Positions 1-10,001 are shown, numbered from the stretch's first letter. The stretch: DNA of 64,000 nt from an uncultured Aquimarina sp. (GCA_947503835.1 CANNFM010000014.1:105896-169895), one strand, 5' to 3'. Numbers and translations are program-made. The notes: generated by a model not told the origin, from the sequence alone.

Positions 1-62
1 TATGTTTTATAAAGGATTACTCATTCAAAAGTAGAAATTAAAGAAAATGTAAAAAATACCCA

Positions 63-863
63 CTACTGAGTATTTTGAGTAGTTTGGCTTTGGAATGCTT
101 GGGCATATTGCATAATATCTTTGAAAGATTTGATCTCAAGTTTTCGCTTTATATTTCGCCAGTGTGTACGTACAGTGTAGAGTGAAATACAGAGTTGAGA
201 AGAAATTTCTCTGTGTTTTATCCCAGATGCATATAAAAACAAAATTTGTTGTTCTCGGACTGTAAGAGAAGAAAAGAGTTCCTTTTTTCTATGAGTAAAA
301 GATTTTTGCCCAAGTAATCCTTTAAAAGATCTAATGGTATTAGTAATTGAAGTAGCCGGTCTCTTGATATTAATAATACAATTCCCTTTTCTATCAACCT
401 GATTCAATGTTACTTTAGTATCTGCAAGTATTTCGGGTTTAATGTCTTTTTGAAACTCAACATTCTGATCAAACCACAATCTAGCTTCTTCTTCTGTAGT
501 AAAGTGTTTGGGCACAATAACTGATTTTGTTTTATCAAAAGTTTCAATGATATTGAGATGAACTAATAGGTCTTTACAAACTACAAAAGCCAGTTTTTGA
601 TTCCCATATTTTTTACAAGGAATATTAACTCGATTTTCAATCCAGATTTTTGTATCATCATCAATGTGTAAATCAAAATTTTGTTGAAGCCACAGGGACT
701 TAGTAGGTCTATGTTTTTTATAATATGCAACATAAGCCAATAATTCATTTTTGAAAGAGTGCATAGATTCAGGAGTTGTTTTCCAAGATTGTATAAATAG
801 ACAATGGTTACGTTCAAATGTAATCCTTAAAAATTGACCCTCATAGATTATTGTTGATTCCAT
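63..863 (-). CDS. LuxR-type helix-turn-helix regulator
   Basis: The C-terminal 65 residues (about 197-262) form a LuxR/GerE-type DNA-binding domain: LTVREQQILFLYASGIKHRE, then a recognition-helix region ending YTVRTHWRNIKRKLEI. The first 150 or so residues match no family I recognise and show no receiver aspartate signature, signal peptide or membrane segment, so this may be a cytosolic sensor domain or a PAS-like fold too divergent to see. It is the leftmost gene of the defence island, reads in the same direction, and ends 62 bases from the window edge. The downstream partner is outside the window, so its target is unknown. The HTH call is firm; any link to the neighbouring CBASS operon is only positional. 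Confidence 0.8.
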   Translation of the reverse strand: MESTIIYEGQFLRITFERNHCLFIQSWKTTPESMHSFKNELLAYVAYYKKHRPTKSLWLQQNFDLHIDDDTKIWIENRVNIPCKKYGNQKLAFVVCKDLLVHLNIIETFDKTKSVIVPKHFTTEEEARLWFDQNVEFQKDIKPEILADTKVTLNQVDRKGNCIINIKRPATSITNTIRSFKGLLGQKSFTHRKKELFSSLTVREQQILFLYASGIKHREISSQLCISLYTVRTHWRNIKRKLEIKSFKDIMQYAQAFQSQTTQNTQ

Positions 864-982
864 AGATAGTTACTTAGTAATTTAAAATATCAACTATGAC
901 TATAAAGGGGTAGTTTGAATGTAAAAGTTAAGTGGTTGGAGTAAAGTAATATATGAAAAATATCTAAAATCTTATAATGAGT

Positions 983-1321
983 TTATTGAATTTTACTTTT
1001 ATTTTTTCGTTCTTCTTTCTTTTTTAATCGTACTTCTATTTTCTCCTCTGGGGAACCTTTCATCCAAGTAAGTGATCTATCTCTTTCATAATGAAAACTT
1101 GCATAAAAATGCATCTCATCTTTCTTGAAATATAACCCATAGTGGTTAGGAAATGCTTCTACTTTTTTAAATGCGTATCCATGTAATTCACAATATTTCT
1201 TTCCTTTTCTTTCTGCACCACAATCAGCCAAGTAGCCTAACAACTTAATTAATCCTAATAGGAAAAAAGCAAGTAATATTACTCCTCCTATAATAAACGC
1301 TAATATCTTAAGTATTATCAT
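983..1321 (-). CDS. small single-pass membrane protein downstream of CBASS
   Basis: A 112-residue protein with a long N-terminal hydrophobic stretch (about residues 2-32), then a short hydrophilic domain with two cysteines (DCGAERKGKKYCELHGY) and a strongly basic, Lys/Glu-rich tail. It starts 68 bases after the stop of the E2-like CBASS gene and reads the same way, so it could be the last gene of that operon. I do not recognise the family. The charge pattern suggests an N-out, C-in anchor with a cytoplasmic tail. It could be an accessory to the membrane-acting CBASS effector or an unrelated host gene. Confidence 0.6.
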   Translation of the reverse strand: MIILKILAFIIGGVILLAFFLLGLIKLLGYLADCGAERKGKKYCELHGYAFKKVEAFPNHYGLYFKKDEMHFYASFHYERDRSLTWMKGSPEEKIEVRLKKKEERKNKSKIQ

Positions 1322-1389
1322 TGAGACAATCGTTTTATTGAACTTTAACCAGCAAGTTAAAAATAAAATATCATTGTTCCATAATACGT

Positions 1390-2019
1390 TTATTTTAATA
1401 TACTTTGGAAATGTAAGAGATCGCGGTGCAATACATTTTTATCAATCATTCTAAAATGACGGTAATTTTTGCAATGTTTACCATCATTACATTTTTTCAA
1501 ACTCTGACCCGAATTACAATAACATAAATCCCTGATACTTAGTTTTTTATTTTGCAACCTTTGTAACACTAATCTTCCAATACTCTTGACATCATTTATG
1601 CCTAAAATATCCTTATATGATTGAACTATTCCCATTGAACCGTGATCATATTCATCATAGCAATACTTTTTATTGATTTCATAGTATGAATTGTTCTGGA
1701 AATACCTAATTACAATCTCATCAATAAAATTTAGTACAGATTTTATTTTGGTTTTTAAAAGTACCTGAGATTTTGCCGCGGTAGTAAAACAACAAGAACC
1801 TGAGTCAGTATAGATATGCCTATCCAATTTATTTGGAATGCGTCCTCCAAACTCTAAGACCGTTGGAAACAGTTCTGGATATATATCTAGTTTTATGACT
1901 ACATCGTAGCTATCACCATCTGGCAGAAATAATTCACCACTTAAAGAATTACTCTCCAAGTGGTAAACTAAACCTTTATGCTTTGCTAAAACATCTTCAA
2001 TTTCTTTACTAATATCCAT
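1390..2019 (-). CDS. E2-like (ubiquitin-conjugating-fold) CBASS accessory protein with SEC-C-like tail
   Basis: A 209-residue protein. The first 110 residues resemble the prokaryotic E2-like family of type II CBASS: strands around FPTVLEFGGRIP, then RHIYTDSGSCCFTT, which places the candidate catalytic cysteine at residue 76 or 77. In CBASS systems E1/E2-like proteins prime the CD-NTase by conjugation-like chemistry. No separate E1/JAB gene is present, which fits the short E2-only architecture. The C-terminus carries a SEC-C-like zinc knuckle, CYCNSGQSLKKCNDGKHC, not needed by a plain E2. The gene overlaps the end of the CD-NTase gene by 11 bases, indicating translational coupling. The family call rests on motif spacing and context; the conjugation role is inferred. 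Confidence 0.75.
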   Translation of the reverse strand: MDISKEIEDVLAKHKGLVYHLESNSLSGELFLPDGDSYDVVIKLDIYPELFPTVLEFGGRIPNKLDRHIYTDSGSCCFTTAAKSQVLLKTKIKSVLNFIDEIVIRYFQNNSYYEINKKYCYDEYDHGSMGIVQSYKDILGINDVKSIGRLVLQRLQNKKLSIRDLCYCNSGQSLKKCNDGKHCKNYRHFRMIDKNVLHRDLLHFQSILK

Positions 2020-3016
2020 ATGGCTTTGGCTTAATAATCGCAGCGCCTAGAGAACTTTTTAGATGATTACTTTTAGATTCCTCATCTTTATCATCACCTA
2101 ATGGAAACCTAGAACCAAATTGATTATTTCTTAATATTTCCGATGCTGTTTTGAAGTTTTTTTCTTCCGAAGCCTTTTCACAATCTTCTTTAAGGCTTTT
2201 AAGTGTTGATAAAAAGTTTGATTTTCTAGTTTCGCTATAATTTTCAAAAACATCTTCATCTGATGGTGTTGTAGGTCTAAAGCATTTGAATCCATTATAT
2301 TTATTCAATTCCTCATCTATGGCTTTTATGGTTTCTCTAAAAGCTTCGTCTAAGTTATCTGCATCAACGTAGTGATTAGTTGCTAAAATCGTTAGCTCAA
2401 ATCCACTAGGTAATTTCAAATTAGAGTTTTTGTTCTCTCTGAAATTTTTCCAAGCTTTTAAACAACGCACTATAGCTTCTAATCTAGACCTTGTTTTTTT
2501 CTTTTCGTTAAACCATTCATAGAATTCTTTGGGATCACTCTCTATCCAGCCTTTTGATTTATGAGCAAGCTCAATAACATCATCTTCTTTATAGTAAATA
2601 GGTAAATCTATATGATGCCCATCTGCATAAATAACTCTTACGCAGGTTGTTTTCTTTATTGAGTCCTTTCCTGTATGGTTCTCGGTTGCTTTGTATACCC
2701 AATCGTGCCAAGTGTTAATCGATTGTTTAACATCATCATCATTTTTTTTGATAAAATAAACGCCATAATCAGTGTCATAGTCTAATAAAGGTTTTCCATC
2801 TTCATCATATGTTAGAAGTGGATTTATAGTAGTACCCATCTCCGACGAACCTTGAGGATGAAATTTAGGTTGAATCTCATCTGGTTTGTTATCCTTGAAC
2901 CATTTTTTTATTTTTTTCTTCAGTTCTTTTCTACTTTTTTTTAAGGAATCTTTTCTACTCCTATTGAGTTTAATCTCTTTATCGAATTTATTGTACTCTT
3001 TGTTTAATACTGCCAT
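2009..3016 (-). CDS. CBASS CD-NTase (cyclic oligonucleotide synthase)
   Basis: A 335-residue nucleotidyltransferase of the cGAS/DncV-like type. The catalytic core is visible: GSS at 56-58 (context HPQGSSEMGT), the metal-binding pair D81/D83 in LDYDTDYGVYF, and a third acidic residue, D136, in HHIDLPIYY. Such enzymes make cyclic di- or trinucleotides on phage infection, and these second messengers switch on a neighbouring effector. The N-terminal 40 residues are very basic. The gene sits 11 bases after the 2TM/beta-barrel effector gene and overlaps the E2-like gene, the standard CBASS arrangement. The cyclic product cannot be read from sequence. Motif set, length and neighbours make this a secure call. 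Confidence 0.9.
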   Translation of the reverse strand: MAVLNKEYNKFDKEIKLNRSRKDSLKKSRKELKKKIKKWFKDNKPDEIQPKFHPQGSSEMGTTINPLLTYDEDGKPLLDYDTDYGVYFIKKNDDDVKQSINTWHDWVYKATENHTGKDSIKKTTCVRVIYADGHHIDLPIYYKEDDVIELAHKSKGWIESDPKEFYEWFNEKKKTRSRLEAIVRCLKAWKNFRENKNSNLKLPSGFELTILATNHYVDADNLDEAFRETIKAIDEELNKYNGFKCFRPTTPSDEDVFENYSETRKSNFLSTLKSLKEDCEKASEEKNFKTASEILRNNQFGSRFPLGDDKDEESKSNHLKSSLGAAIIKPKPYGY

Positions 3017-3027
3017 AGTTATCTATT

Positions 3028-3645
3028 TTAGAAATCGTGATTTTTATTATTACTTACCCATTTTAGGTCCTTGAATTCTCCTTTGGTTTGGTATGGACTT
3101 CTATTTGTAAAATAGCGTCCAGATAGCTTCTTTTCATTTCCGTCCTTAATGAATTTAACCACCTCAGTTCCATAATGTGGCGGGAAGCCTTGTTCTATGC
3201 TTCCTTCATTTAGATAGTTGTAAATAAGATTGAAATGCTGCCCGTCTTGTGTGTGTTCGATATACATTCCTTTATTTGAAGAAGGTGAAGACATAGAACC
3301 ATCTGCTTTCTTAGTAAAAGATGAGATATTTACATTGCTTCCGGTTTGTGAAACAATTTTTATGTGCTCAAGCTCGCCCGTTTGAAGGTCTCCGTTCTCA
3401 TCTAGAAACTGATATATCAATCGCCCTTCATATCTACCAGAGAAATCTTCTACCCAAAACAGCCAACTAAATGGTTTATATTTCCACAGATATTTTGTAA
3501 TCGTTACTATCAATAGCGTAAGAATACTGAAAACCGATATCGATAATCCAAACGATTCTTTAGTTAAATAGATTAGTAAAAATCCACCTATAATAAGAAA
3601 TATTAAAAATTGTGGATGGTAATACTTTAAATAGTCTTTTTCCAT
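3028..3645 (-). CDS. cap15: Cap15-like CBASS effector (two membrane helices plus beta-barrel)
   Basis: A 205-residue protein with two adjacent membrane helices (about residues 12-30 and 34-52) followed by a beta-rich soluble domain beginning SWLFWVEDFSGRYEGRL and continuing as alternating short strands to the C-terminus. This is the layout of the Cap15 (S-2TM-beta) family, where a cyclic nucleotide binds the barrel and the membrane helices then disrupt the inner membrane and kill the infected cell. It is the first gene of the CBASS operon, 89 bases after hsdR and 11 bases before the CD-NTase. Another 2TM effector family is possible, but the GRYEGRL start of the barrel and the context favour Cap15. 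Confidence 0.8.
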   Translation of the reverse strand: MEKDYLKYYHPQFLIFLIIGGFLLIYLTKESFGLSISVFSILTLLIVTITKYLWKYKPFSWLFWVEDFSGRYEGRLIYQFLDENGDLQTGELEHIKIVSQTGSNVNISSFTKKADGSMSSPSSNKGMYIEHTQDGQHFNLIYNYLNEGSIEQGFPPHYGTEVVKFIKDGNEKKLSGRYFTNRSPYQTKGEFKDLKWVSNNKNHDF

Positions 3646-3734
3646 ATTGCATTGTATTTAAAATTTATACTACAATACTACGACCTTACTATGCAGAGTA
3701 ACCGCATAGTTTTTTAAAGCAATAAAGAGAAATG

Positions 3735-6700
3735 TTAGTTTGCTTGGTTGAAGTCTTCCACAATTTTGAAAATTACATCAGCCTGCTTCTCTGTAAAAAC
3801 ACCATCTATACCCATACTGTGGAAGTTTTTAAAGGGTGAGTCATATAGTTTACTAGGCTCGATAGTTCCATTTGTGGTTAAGAATTTCTTGATGGTATCT
3901 AGAAATTCTATTTGAATTGCATTAAGCTGAAAGTCATTGATAAATTTAGCGAAAGCAGCATCTACCTTTTCAGGACTCAAGCCCATCAATGATATGATAA
4001 ATTTTACTAGACTAAATTGAGTACCTAATTCTTTTTCAATGGCTTCTTTTTCTATACCACCTGCAAACAAAATGTCCTCTAGCGCTTGCAATTCTTCTTT
4101 TGTAATAGTCTCGCCTTTTCTTATCCTTGATATTGTAATATGATCTTCATTTTTACGTATCAATTCTTCTAGACGATACACATTATTTTGAAAAGGCGAC
4201 GATGCATATATAGGATCTCTTTCGCTTACCATACCGCTTACAACAATCTTGTCTTCCATAATATAATCTGCAAAATCTGTAGTTACATAACGTTGGTCAA
4301 TTGGATCTATATATTTTACGAGCTCACGCACACCTTTTCTTAGTTTTTCAAGATGAACTATGCCTTCTACTTTCCAGAAATCCTCTTCCAGTGGTAACTT
4401 GATTAATGCTTCTTTAGATTTGACAGCTGGTATTGTTGTTTTCTTTAATAGCTTTCTAGATGTACCTACTACTTTTGAAATAGGTATCATAAAGCTATTA
4501 ATATATTCTTCGCTACTAGGTGTTTCTAGTCTTTTAGTGATTAATGTAAATAGTAATTTGTCATAAAATCTTGCTAGGTCTGTATCTCCTTTTTCCGGCT
4601 TTACTAAAGATGCCAATTCATCTTCTATACGTTTTGCCTCACGTTTTGATAAATGATTCCATATCTCACGATTCTCATTTCCAAATTCGTGTACAATTTC
4701 TAATTTCATTTTTACATCAAATCGCTCTAAATCTAATGTTGAAATATCTTTATGTAAGCCATCTAATAATTCAGTTCTAAAACTTTGCAGAGAATGATCA
4801 TCTTTAAACTGATTACTCTTTAAATATTCTGCAAGACGCAATCGTAAACCAAATAAAATCTCTGTCAAACTCTTTTGTGAGCTTGTTTCTATGCCTTCTG
4901 GATTTTCATTAAAAAACTCAAAGTTTCCACATAAGTCAAAAATTAAGAAATGTGTTTTATCTTGTCCTGTTCCAAAAAGATCTGGACGTAGTCGTGAACC
5001 ACGACCTATCATTTGCCAAAACTTAGAATAGGATTTTACTGGCTTATAAAATACCAGATTAACACAACTCGGTGCGTCAATCCCTGTATCCATCATATCT
5101 ACTGAAATTGCTATTTGTGGTAATCTATCTTTTTCCTCATCACAGAAGCGATTGATAAACTCTTTGGCTTTAGGCTCACTATGCGTAATTACTTTTACAT
5201 AGTCGTTACCAAACTGTTCTTTATCCAGTTCCATAAAAGTATCTTTTAGAAACTGTGCGTGCTTTCTATTTTTAGCAAAAATAATCGTCTTTCCTAATTC
5301 ATCACCGCCACGCTTTTTAATACCGTGTTCTAAAATGTATTGAAGTGTTTCTATGGCAGTTGGTTTATTAAATAACCAACTGTTTAATTCTGAAGATGAA
5401 ATCCACTCGTTACCTGTCGCTTCTTCACCATCTAATATTTCTTCTTCAAACTCCTCTTTTTCTTCATCTGAAAGCTCGTCATACCTAATACCTTCGGTCA
5501 TAAACTTGGTAGGAACCGGAATAGTTTTATAGGGATTAAGATGTCTGGGTACATTGTTTACTGCCTCTTCGAACGTATATGCATCTGTTGGCGATTTATC
5601 TGCCAATCCAAAAATGTGATATGTATTTTTATCAATACTATTTTTTGGTGTTGCGGTAAGCCCTAAGAAAAGCCCATCGAAATACTCGAAAATAGCTTGG
5701 TATTTTTTGTAAATCGAACGGTGTGCCTCATCAATAATTATTAAGTCGAAATGGCCTACACCGTAAAAACGTGCTTCTTCATCACGACTACGATCTATTA
5801 ATCCCATCATTGTCTGATAGGTGGAAAACGCAAATCGCGCATCTGGATTGTCTTTTTCTTCTAAGAGATTGACACTAGTATGTTCTGGTAAATGCTTTAC
5901 AAAATTTCGTTTTGCTTGATCCACCAAACTGGTTCTATCTGCTAGGAATAGAATGCGTTTTGCCCAATTGCATTCTAGCATTAATTTTGAAAAAGCAATA
6001 GATGTTCTAGTTTTCCCAGTTCCTGTAGCTAATACTAGTAAAGCACCTCTGTTAGTACCTATTAATTTACCATAACTTTTATCATTACCAGCAAAATGCT
6101 CTGCTATACTTTTGATGGCTCGCATTTGATAGGAACGTCCTGCTATTTCTGTATCTATAGGTGCGGTACGGATATCTTTACGATGGGTACGTCGAAACAT
6201 AACCGTCTGTAGTTCTGCTTTTGTATAGAAACCGTGTACTCTTCGTGATTGTTTATAGAACTGGTCATCCCATAAAAAAATCTCATAGCCATTGCTGTAA
6301 TACATTACTGGACGGTGACCATGCATTTTTTCTAAACTATCAGCATACAGTTGTGCTTGATTTTCACCTTTACTCGCACTTTCCAACGTGCGTTTAGCCT
6401 CTACCAAAGCTAGTGGCAAACCGTCGTCATCCCATAATACATAATCTACATAGCCTGTCTCAGAAATGTTTGTCGATTTGGGCATATAGGCAACCTTATA
6501 TTCCTTATCGTTTATGCCTTTTAAATCCCAACCTGCTTCACGTAAGGCAACATCGATTAAATATTTCCGTGTTTCAACTTCGTTACGTGGATGTTTAACC
6601 TCATCTTCAACGTTAGCTTCTACTTTATTAATCACAAAAGATTCTTGTCGTAATTCAAGTTGTCTTTTGAGTAATTCGTTTTCTTCTGCTAATACCTTTC

Positions 6701-7229
6701 GTTCTTCTTCCTTTATTTTTAGCTGCTCTTGGTAGATATCTAATTCTTTATCAAGCTGCTCTTGCAAATTTTGTTTTTGCTTTCGCGAAAGTTCACTTCC
6801 ACCTTCTTTAGGTATGCAATCAAAATCGAAAATTCCAATGTCGGGTACTGATTCTTGTGCATACGATTTTATAAACCATTTGCCAAAATAGAATAACGCT
6901 TCTATAGCTTTGTGTGAATCTATATCATTTACAGCTTTGTTATGCGCTGCTAGATTACCTGCACTCTTAATAATGAATAATTCATTATATAATTTGTGAT
7001 TGAATTGTTCTTTGAAGTCAGTCTGTACTAATAAGTTGTGTAGCGTGGTATTATGCTGTTGCTCCAGATCTTCGTCATTTGCATACATCCAATTTATAGC
7101 TTCTTCTAACGCCATACGACTATATATAAGTGATGTACGCGGGTCTGTAATAACCAACTGTTCTGCCTTGACCGCTCTGTTGTGAAAGGTGGCAAACTCG
7201 TCTTTAAGAAACTTAAAATTTGAATTCAT
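3735..7229 (-). CDS. hsdR: type I restriction enzyme, R subunit
   Basis: A 1164-residue restriction/translocation subunit. In order: an N-terminal DUF4145-like helical domain (about 1-110), a coiled coil (about 155-200), an HsdR-N nuclease-type region (about 215-340), an SF2 translocase with Walker A ATGTGKTRTS near 400 and a DEAH box (IIDEAHRS) near 498, the second RecA lobe with QMIGRGSRLRPD, and an EcoEI-type C-terminal assembly domain. With HsdM and HsdS it cleaves DNA away from unmodified recognition sites while translocating. It follows hsdS by 24 bases. The DUF4145-first architecture is common in type I R subunits of this subfamily. The gene is full length with no visible frameshift. 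Confidence 0.95.
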   Translation of the reverse strand: MNSNFKFLKDEFATFHNRAVKAEQLVITDPRTSLIYSRMALEEAINWMYANDEDLEQQHNTTLHNLLVQTDFKEQFNHKLYNELFIIKSAGNLAAHNKAVNDIDSHKAIEALFYFGKWFIKSYAQESVPDIGIFDFDCIPKEGGSELSRKQKQNLQEQLDKELDIYQEQLKIKEEERKVLAEENELLKRQLELRQESFVINKVEANVEDEVKHPRNEVETRKYLIDVALREAGWDLKGINDKEYKVAYMPKSTNISETGYVDYVLWDDDGLPLALVEAKRTLESASKGENQAQLYADSLEKMHGHRPVMYYSNGYEIFLWDDQFYKQSRRVHGFYTKAELQTVMFRRTHRKDIRTAPIDTEIAGRSYQMRAIKSIAEHFAGNDKSYGKLIGTNRGALLVLATGTGKTRTSIAFSKLMLECNWAKRILFLADRTSLVDQAKRNFVKHLPEHTSVNLLEEKDNPDARFAFSTYQTMMGLIDRSRDEEARFYGVGHFDLIIIDEAHRSIYKKYQAIFEYFDGLFLGLTATPKNSIDKNTYHIFGLADKSPTDAYTFEEAVNNVPRHLNPYKTIPVPTKFMTEGIRYDELSDEEKEEFEEEILDGEEATGNEWISSSELNSWLFNKPTAIETLQYILEHGIKKRGGDELGKTIIFAKNRKHAQFLKDTFMELDKEQFGNDYVKVITHSEPKAKEFINRFCDEEKDRLPQIAISVDMMDTGIDAPSCVNLVFYKPVKSYSKFWQMIGRGSRLRPDLFGTGQDKTHFLIFDLCGNFEFFNENPEGIETSSQKSLTEILFGLRLRLAEYLKSNQFKDDHSLQSFRTELLDGLHKDISTLDLERFDVKMKLEIVHEFGNENREIWNHLSKREAKRIEDELASLVKPEKGDTDLARFYDKLLFTLITKRLETPSSEEYINSFMIPISKVVGTSRKLLKKTTIPAVKSKEALIKLPLEEDFWKVEGIVHLEKLRKGVRELVKYIDPIDQRYVTTDFADYIMEDKIVVSGMVSERDPIYASSPFQNNVYRLEELIRKNEDHITISRIRKGETITKEELQALEDILFAGGIEKEAIEKELGTQFSLVKFIISLMGLSPEKVDAAFAKFINDFQLNAIQIEFLDTIKKFLTTNGTIEPSKLYDSPFKNFHSMGIDGVFTEKQADVIFKIVEDFNQAN

Positions 7230-7253
7230 ACTTATAAGATACTCTTTATTTTT

Positions 7254-8459
7254 TTACACCAACTCTCCTTTAAAGGCCCTTTGTAATAGGCAATTAAACA
7301 AATCTTCGCTTTCCTTTAACTCTTGTTTGGCTAGTACTTTTTGTTGCTCTATTAAAGCTAGTTTTTCTGCGAATTGTTTTTGAAGTTCTAGCGGGGGATA
7401 AATAATTGGAAATTCTTCTAAATGATTTTTATTTAACTGTCTCTTATCTATTCCTCCTACACAAACTCTTCGTATATATTCACGATATTGATTTGTGGTT
7501 AAAATAAACAAGATGTATTCATTTATAACTTCCTTTTTGAGCCTTATAAGATATACATGACCATTTAAGTTTGCTTTCTCATCTTCTCCCTGATACATTG
7601 CAGCTCTCCCTAGACTACTGTTCTCAGTATTAACTCTTCCTGTTTTAGTCATTAAAATATCACCTTTTTTCAAACTACTTTTTTTCATACCATTATGAGT
7701 AGCCTCATCTATAAAAGCAATATCATTCATTAACAAATTATTCCTCCAAACGTTTTGACTTCTGAAAAAAGTAATTCCTTTTTTTACATATACTTTACTG
7801 CCGCCTTTAGGTGTATTTCCACTTCCTATTTTAGTGGATAATTGTTTTAGTTTATGAATTTTCCAGCTTTTTGGATTAACCACTGGATCCCCAAACATAT
7901 CTAAAAAGATAGATTGAGCTAGCAGGTCATATTCATTAAGTAATTGAGTTGTTTTGTCACGTAAAGTCGCAGCATCATCTAATATACCAGCTATGTGTTT
8001 TTGTTTTTTTATTGATGGTAATGGAATTTTTAAGTTTTCAATATAACGGGTTAATTGTAAATTAATAATTCCTGTAGTCTTGTTCTGAAACATTCCCGTA
8101 ATTCCATACCGATGACTTCCATAAAGTAAATAATGTAAATATTTTGGTTCAACTTTATCTTTCTTAGGTCTCAATATTGATGTAAAATTATTACAGAGAT
8201 ATACACCTTCTTCTTCATAGAAAACAACACGGCCAACTGGTTGTTTTGGACCACCACCTGATTTTTCAATTATAATATCGCCTTTCAACAACTTCTTTTG
8301 TTCAATTTTCTTTTTTGAAATAACTCTTTTTACAACGTTAGTCAAATCAAGAACACCATCATTAGTAAAATTCGTGGTTCTCAAAATATTCGTTCCCTCA
8401 CCTTCTGTTCCCCATTCTCCAGTAATAGGTTTTTCAATTAAATCTTTTAGATATGCCAT
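7254..8459 (-). CDS. hsdS: type I restriction enzyme, specificity subunit
   Basis: About 401 residues with two target-recognition domains, each followed by a helical spacer. The first ends with a spacer containing LPSIKKQKHIAGILDDAATL; the second begins PKSWKIHKLKQLSTKIGSGN and ends LQKQFAEKLALIEQQKVLAK. HsdS sets the bipartite DNA sequence recognised by the methylase and nuclease. I place the start at the ATG at 8459; the TTG three bases upstream directly abuts the hsdM stop. The first target-recognition domain begins abruptly (MAYLKDLIEKPITGEW) without the usual leader, so it may be slightly N-truncated but is probably functional. HsdS genes often recombine. Confidence 0.92.
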   Translation of the reverse strand: MAYLKDLIEKPITGEWGTEGEGTNILRTTNFTNDGVLDLTNVVKRVISKKKIEQKKLLKGDIIIEKSGGGPKQPVGRVVFYEEEGVYLCNNFTSILRPKKDKVEPKYLHYLLYGSHRYGITGMFQNKTTGIINLQLTRYIENLKIPLPSIKKQKHIAGILDDAATLRDKTTQLLNEYDLLAQSIFLDMFGDPVVNPKSWKIHKLKQLSTKIGSGNTPKGGSKVYVKKGITFFRSQNVWRNNLLMNDIAFIDEATHNGMKKSSLKKGDILMTKTGRVNTENSSLGRAAMYQGEDEKANLNGHVYLIRLKKEVINEYILFILTTNQYREYIRRVCVGGIDKRQLNKNHLEEFPIIYPPLELQKQFAEKLALIEQQKVLAKQELKESEDLFNCLLQRAFKGELV

Positions 8460-8462
8460 CAA

Positions 8463-9995
8463 TTATAAGAGTTTTGATAATTTTTTATTGATTTGCATTC
8501 TATCTAAATTGAGTGAATCAATTTTCTTCAATATTTCTGAAGGTGAATCATATTCCACTTCTTTATAAACAATCTCTTTATAACGATTGATAGACAAATC
8601 CCAATCGTTTTTTTCTATTTCTTTAAATGGAACTAGAAATGATTGTTCGGTACGTGCTCTTTTGTCTTTATTCCGTTTTGGGTAACGAGCAAGTAGATCG
8701 GGTAGATTAAATTTACTATGCAGATCTTCTTGATCATCTTTCGCTTCCTTTGCAAAAATATCTCCAAAAGAAAAAGCATCGAATACTTTTTCATCTACCA
8801 GTAAATTACGCTTATCATCAAGACTTTTCCCGTCCGCCTTCATATCATAAAACCATACATTATCGGTACCACCATTATCAGTCTTGGTAAAAATGATGAT
8901 TGCAGTACTAACTCCAGCATAAGGCTTAAAAACACCACTTGGTAAAGAGATAACTGCTTCTAGTTTATGGTTTTTTACAATCTCACTTCGTATACTTTTA
9001 AAAGCTTTACCACTTCCAAAAAGCACACCATCTGGTACAATCACTGCTGCACGTCCTCCTTTTTTGAGTTGTCGTAGTATCAAGGCGAGAAATAATAACT
9101 CTGTTTTAGTGGTTTTAGTAACGTTACTAAGGCCTGGCGCAATGCTTTCTTTATCTATTGTTCCTTTAAAAGGTGGATTCGCTAGTACTAACGTATAGGC
9201 GTCACTTATTATATTATCTTTACTTACTGCGTCTACATCTATAATATTAGGTTCTTCTACGCCATGCAAAAACAGGTTCATAGAGGCAATACGAAGCATT
9301 GTAGCATCAAACTCGGTACCATTAAACATGTGTTTGTTTATATGGTCTTTATGTTTGTCTAGTTCAGTAATGTCGTAATGTTTATCTACATATTCCTTAG
9401 CTGCCACTAGAAATCCTGCAGTACCCACCGAGGGATCGCAAATTGTATCTTCTAGTGTAGGTTGCATTAGTTCGACCATTAGTTTAATAATATGCCGCGG
9501 TGTTCTGAACTGACCAGAGGTACCTCCTCCTTCTAATTTAGATAGTAGATATTCGTACACATCGCCCTTGATGTCTTGTGACTCCATATCTACACGTTCT
9601 AGTTTTTCTATGACCTGGTCTAAGGTGGCCGCTTTATTTATACCAAAAGACGCATCTTTCATATAGGTGCTAAAGAGGCTTTTCTTACTTCCTAAACTTC
9701 GTATAAAAGGAAAAATGCCATCTACCGAATTACTGAAAATCTGGTGACGAGCTGGTGCATCCATTTCTTTTAGATTTTTCCAGCGAAAGTCTTGTTGGTC
9801 TTTACCAAAAATGGGGTTAAAATCTTTTTTTAGTCTTTTTGCCATACGCTCATTACGAGTTTCTGTCTCGTCTAAATCTTTGATAAAGATGAGATAGGTG
9901 AGTTGCTCGACAATGGTAATGGTATTTGATATTCCACCTGTCCAGAATGTATTCCAGATAGCATCTATTTGTGATTTTAATTCTCCTGTGATCAT
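8463..9995 (-). CDS. hsdM: type I restriction enzyme, adenine-N6 methylase subunit
   Basis: A 510-residue modification subunit. It has the N-terminal HsdM helical domain (LKSQIDAIWNTFWTGG) and SAM-binding motif I near residue 188 (DPSVGTAGFLVAA). The catalytic motif ANPPF lies near 273, typical of gamma-class N6-adenine methylases, and the C-terminal tail is helical. It methylates the host recognition site and forms the complex with HsdS and HsdR. It begins 6 bases after the response-regulator gene and runs straight into hsdS, so the whole block is probably one transcript. This is a conventional HsdM, distinct from the larger methylase fusion two genes upstream. Confidence 0.95.
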   Translation of the reverse strand: MITGELKSQIDAIWNTFWTGGISNTITIVEQLTYLIFIKDLDETETRNERMAKRLKKDFNPIFGKDQQDFRWKNLKEMDAPARHQIFSNSVDGIFPFIRSLGSKKSLFSTYMKDASFGINKAATLDQVIEKLERVDMESQDIKGDVYEYLLSKLEGGGTSGQFRTPRHIIKLMVELMQPTLEDTICDPSVGTAGFLVAAKEYVDKHYDITELDKHKDHINKHMFNGTEFDATMLRIASMNLFLHGVEEPNIIDVDAVSKDNIISDAYTLVLANPPFKGTIDKESIAPGLSNVTKTTKTELLFLALILRQLKKGGRAAVIVPDGVLFGSGKAFKSIRSEIVKNHKLEAVISLPSGVFKPYAGVSTAIIIFTKTDNGGTDNVWFYDMKADGKSLDDKRNLLVDEKVFDAFSFGDIFAKEAKDDQEDLHSKFNLPDLLARYPKRNKDKRARTEQSFLVPFKEIEKNDWDLSINRYKEIVYKEVEYDSPSEILKKIDSLNLDRMQINKKLSKLL

Positions 9996-10001
9996 ATTTT
10001 A

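Noticed and set aside
3735..9995. BREX or DISARM instead of type I restriction
   Set aside because: The HsdM-HsdS-HsdR order and HsdS with two recognition domains are standard type I; no PglZ, BrxC or DrmA-like gene is present.
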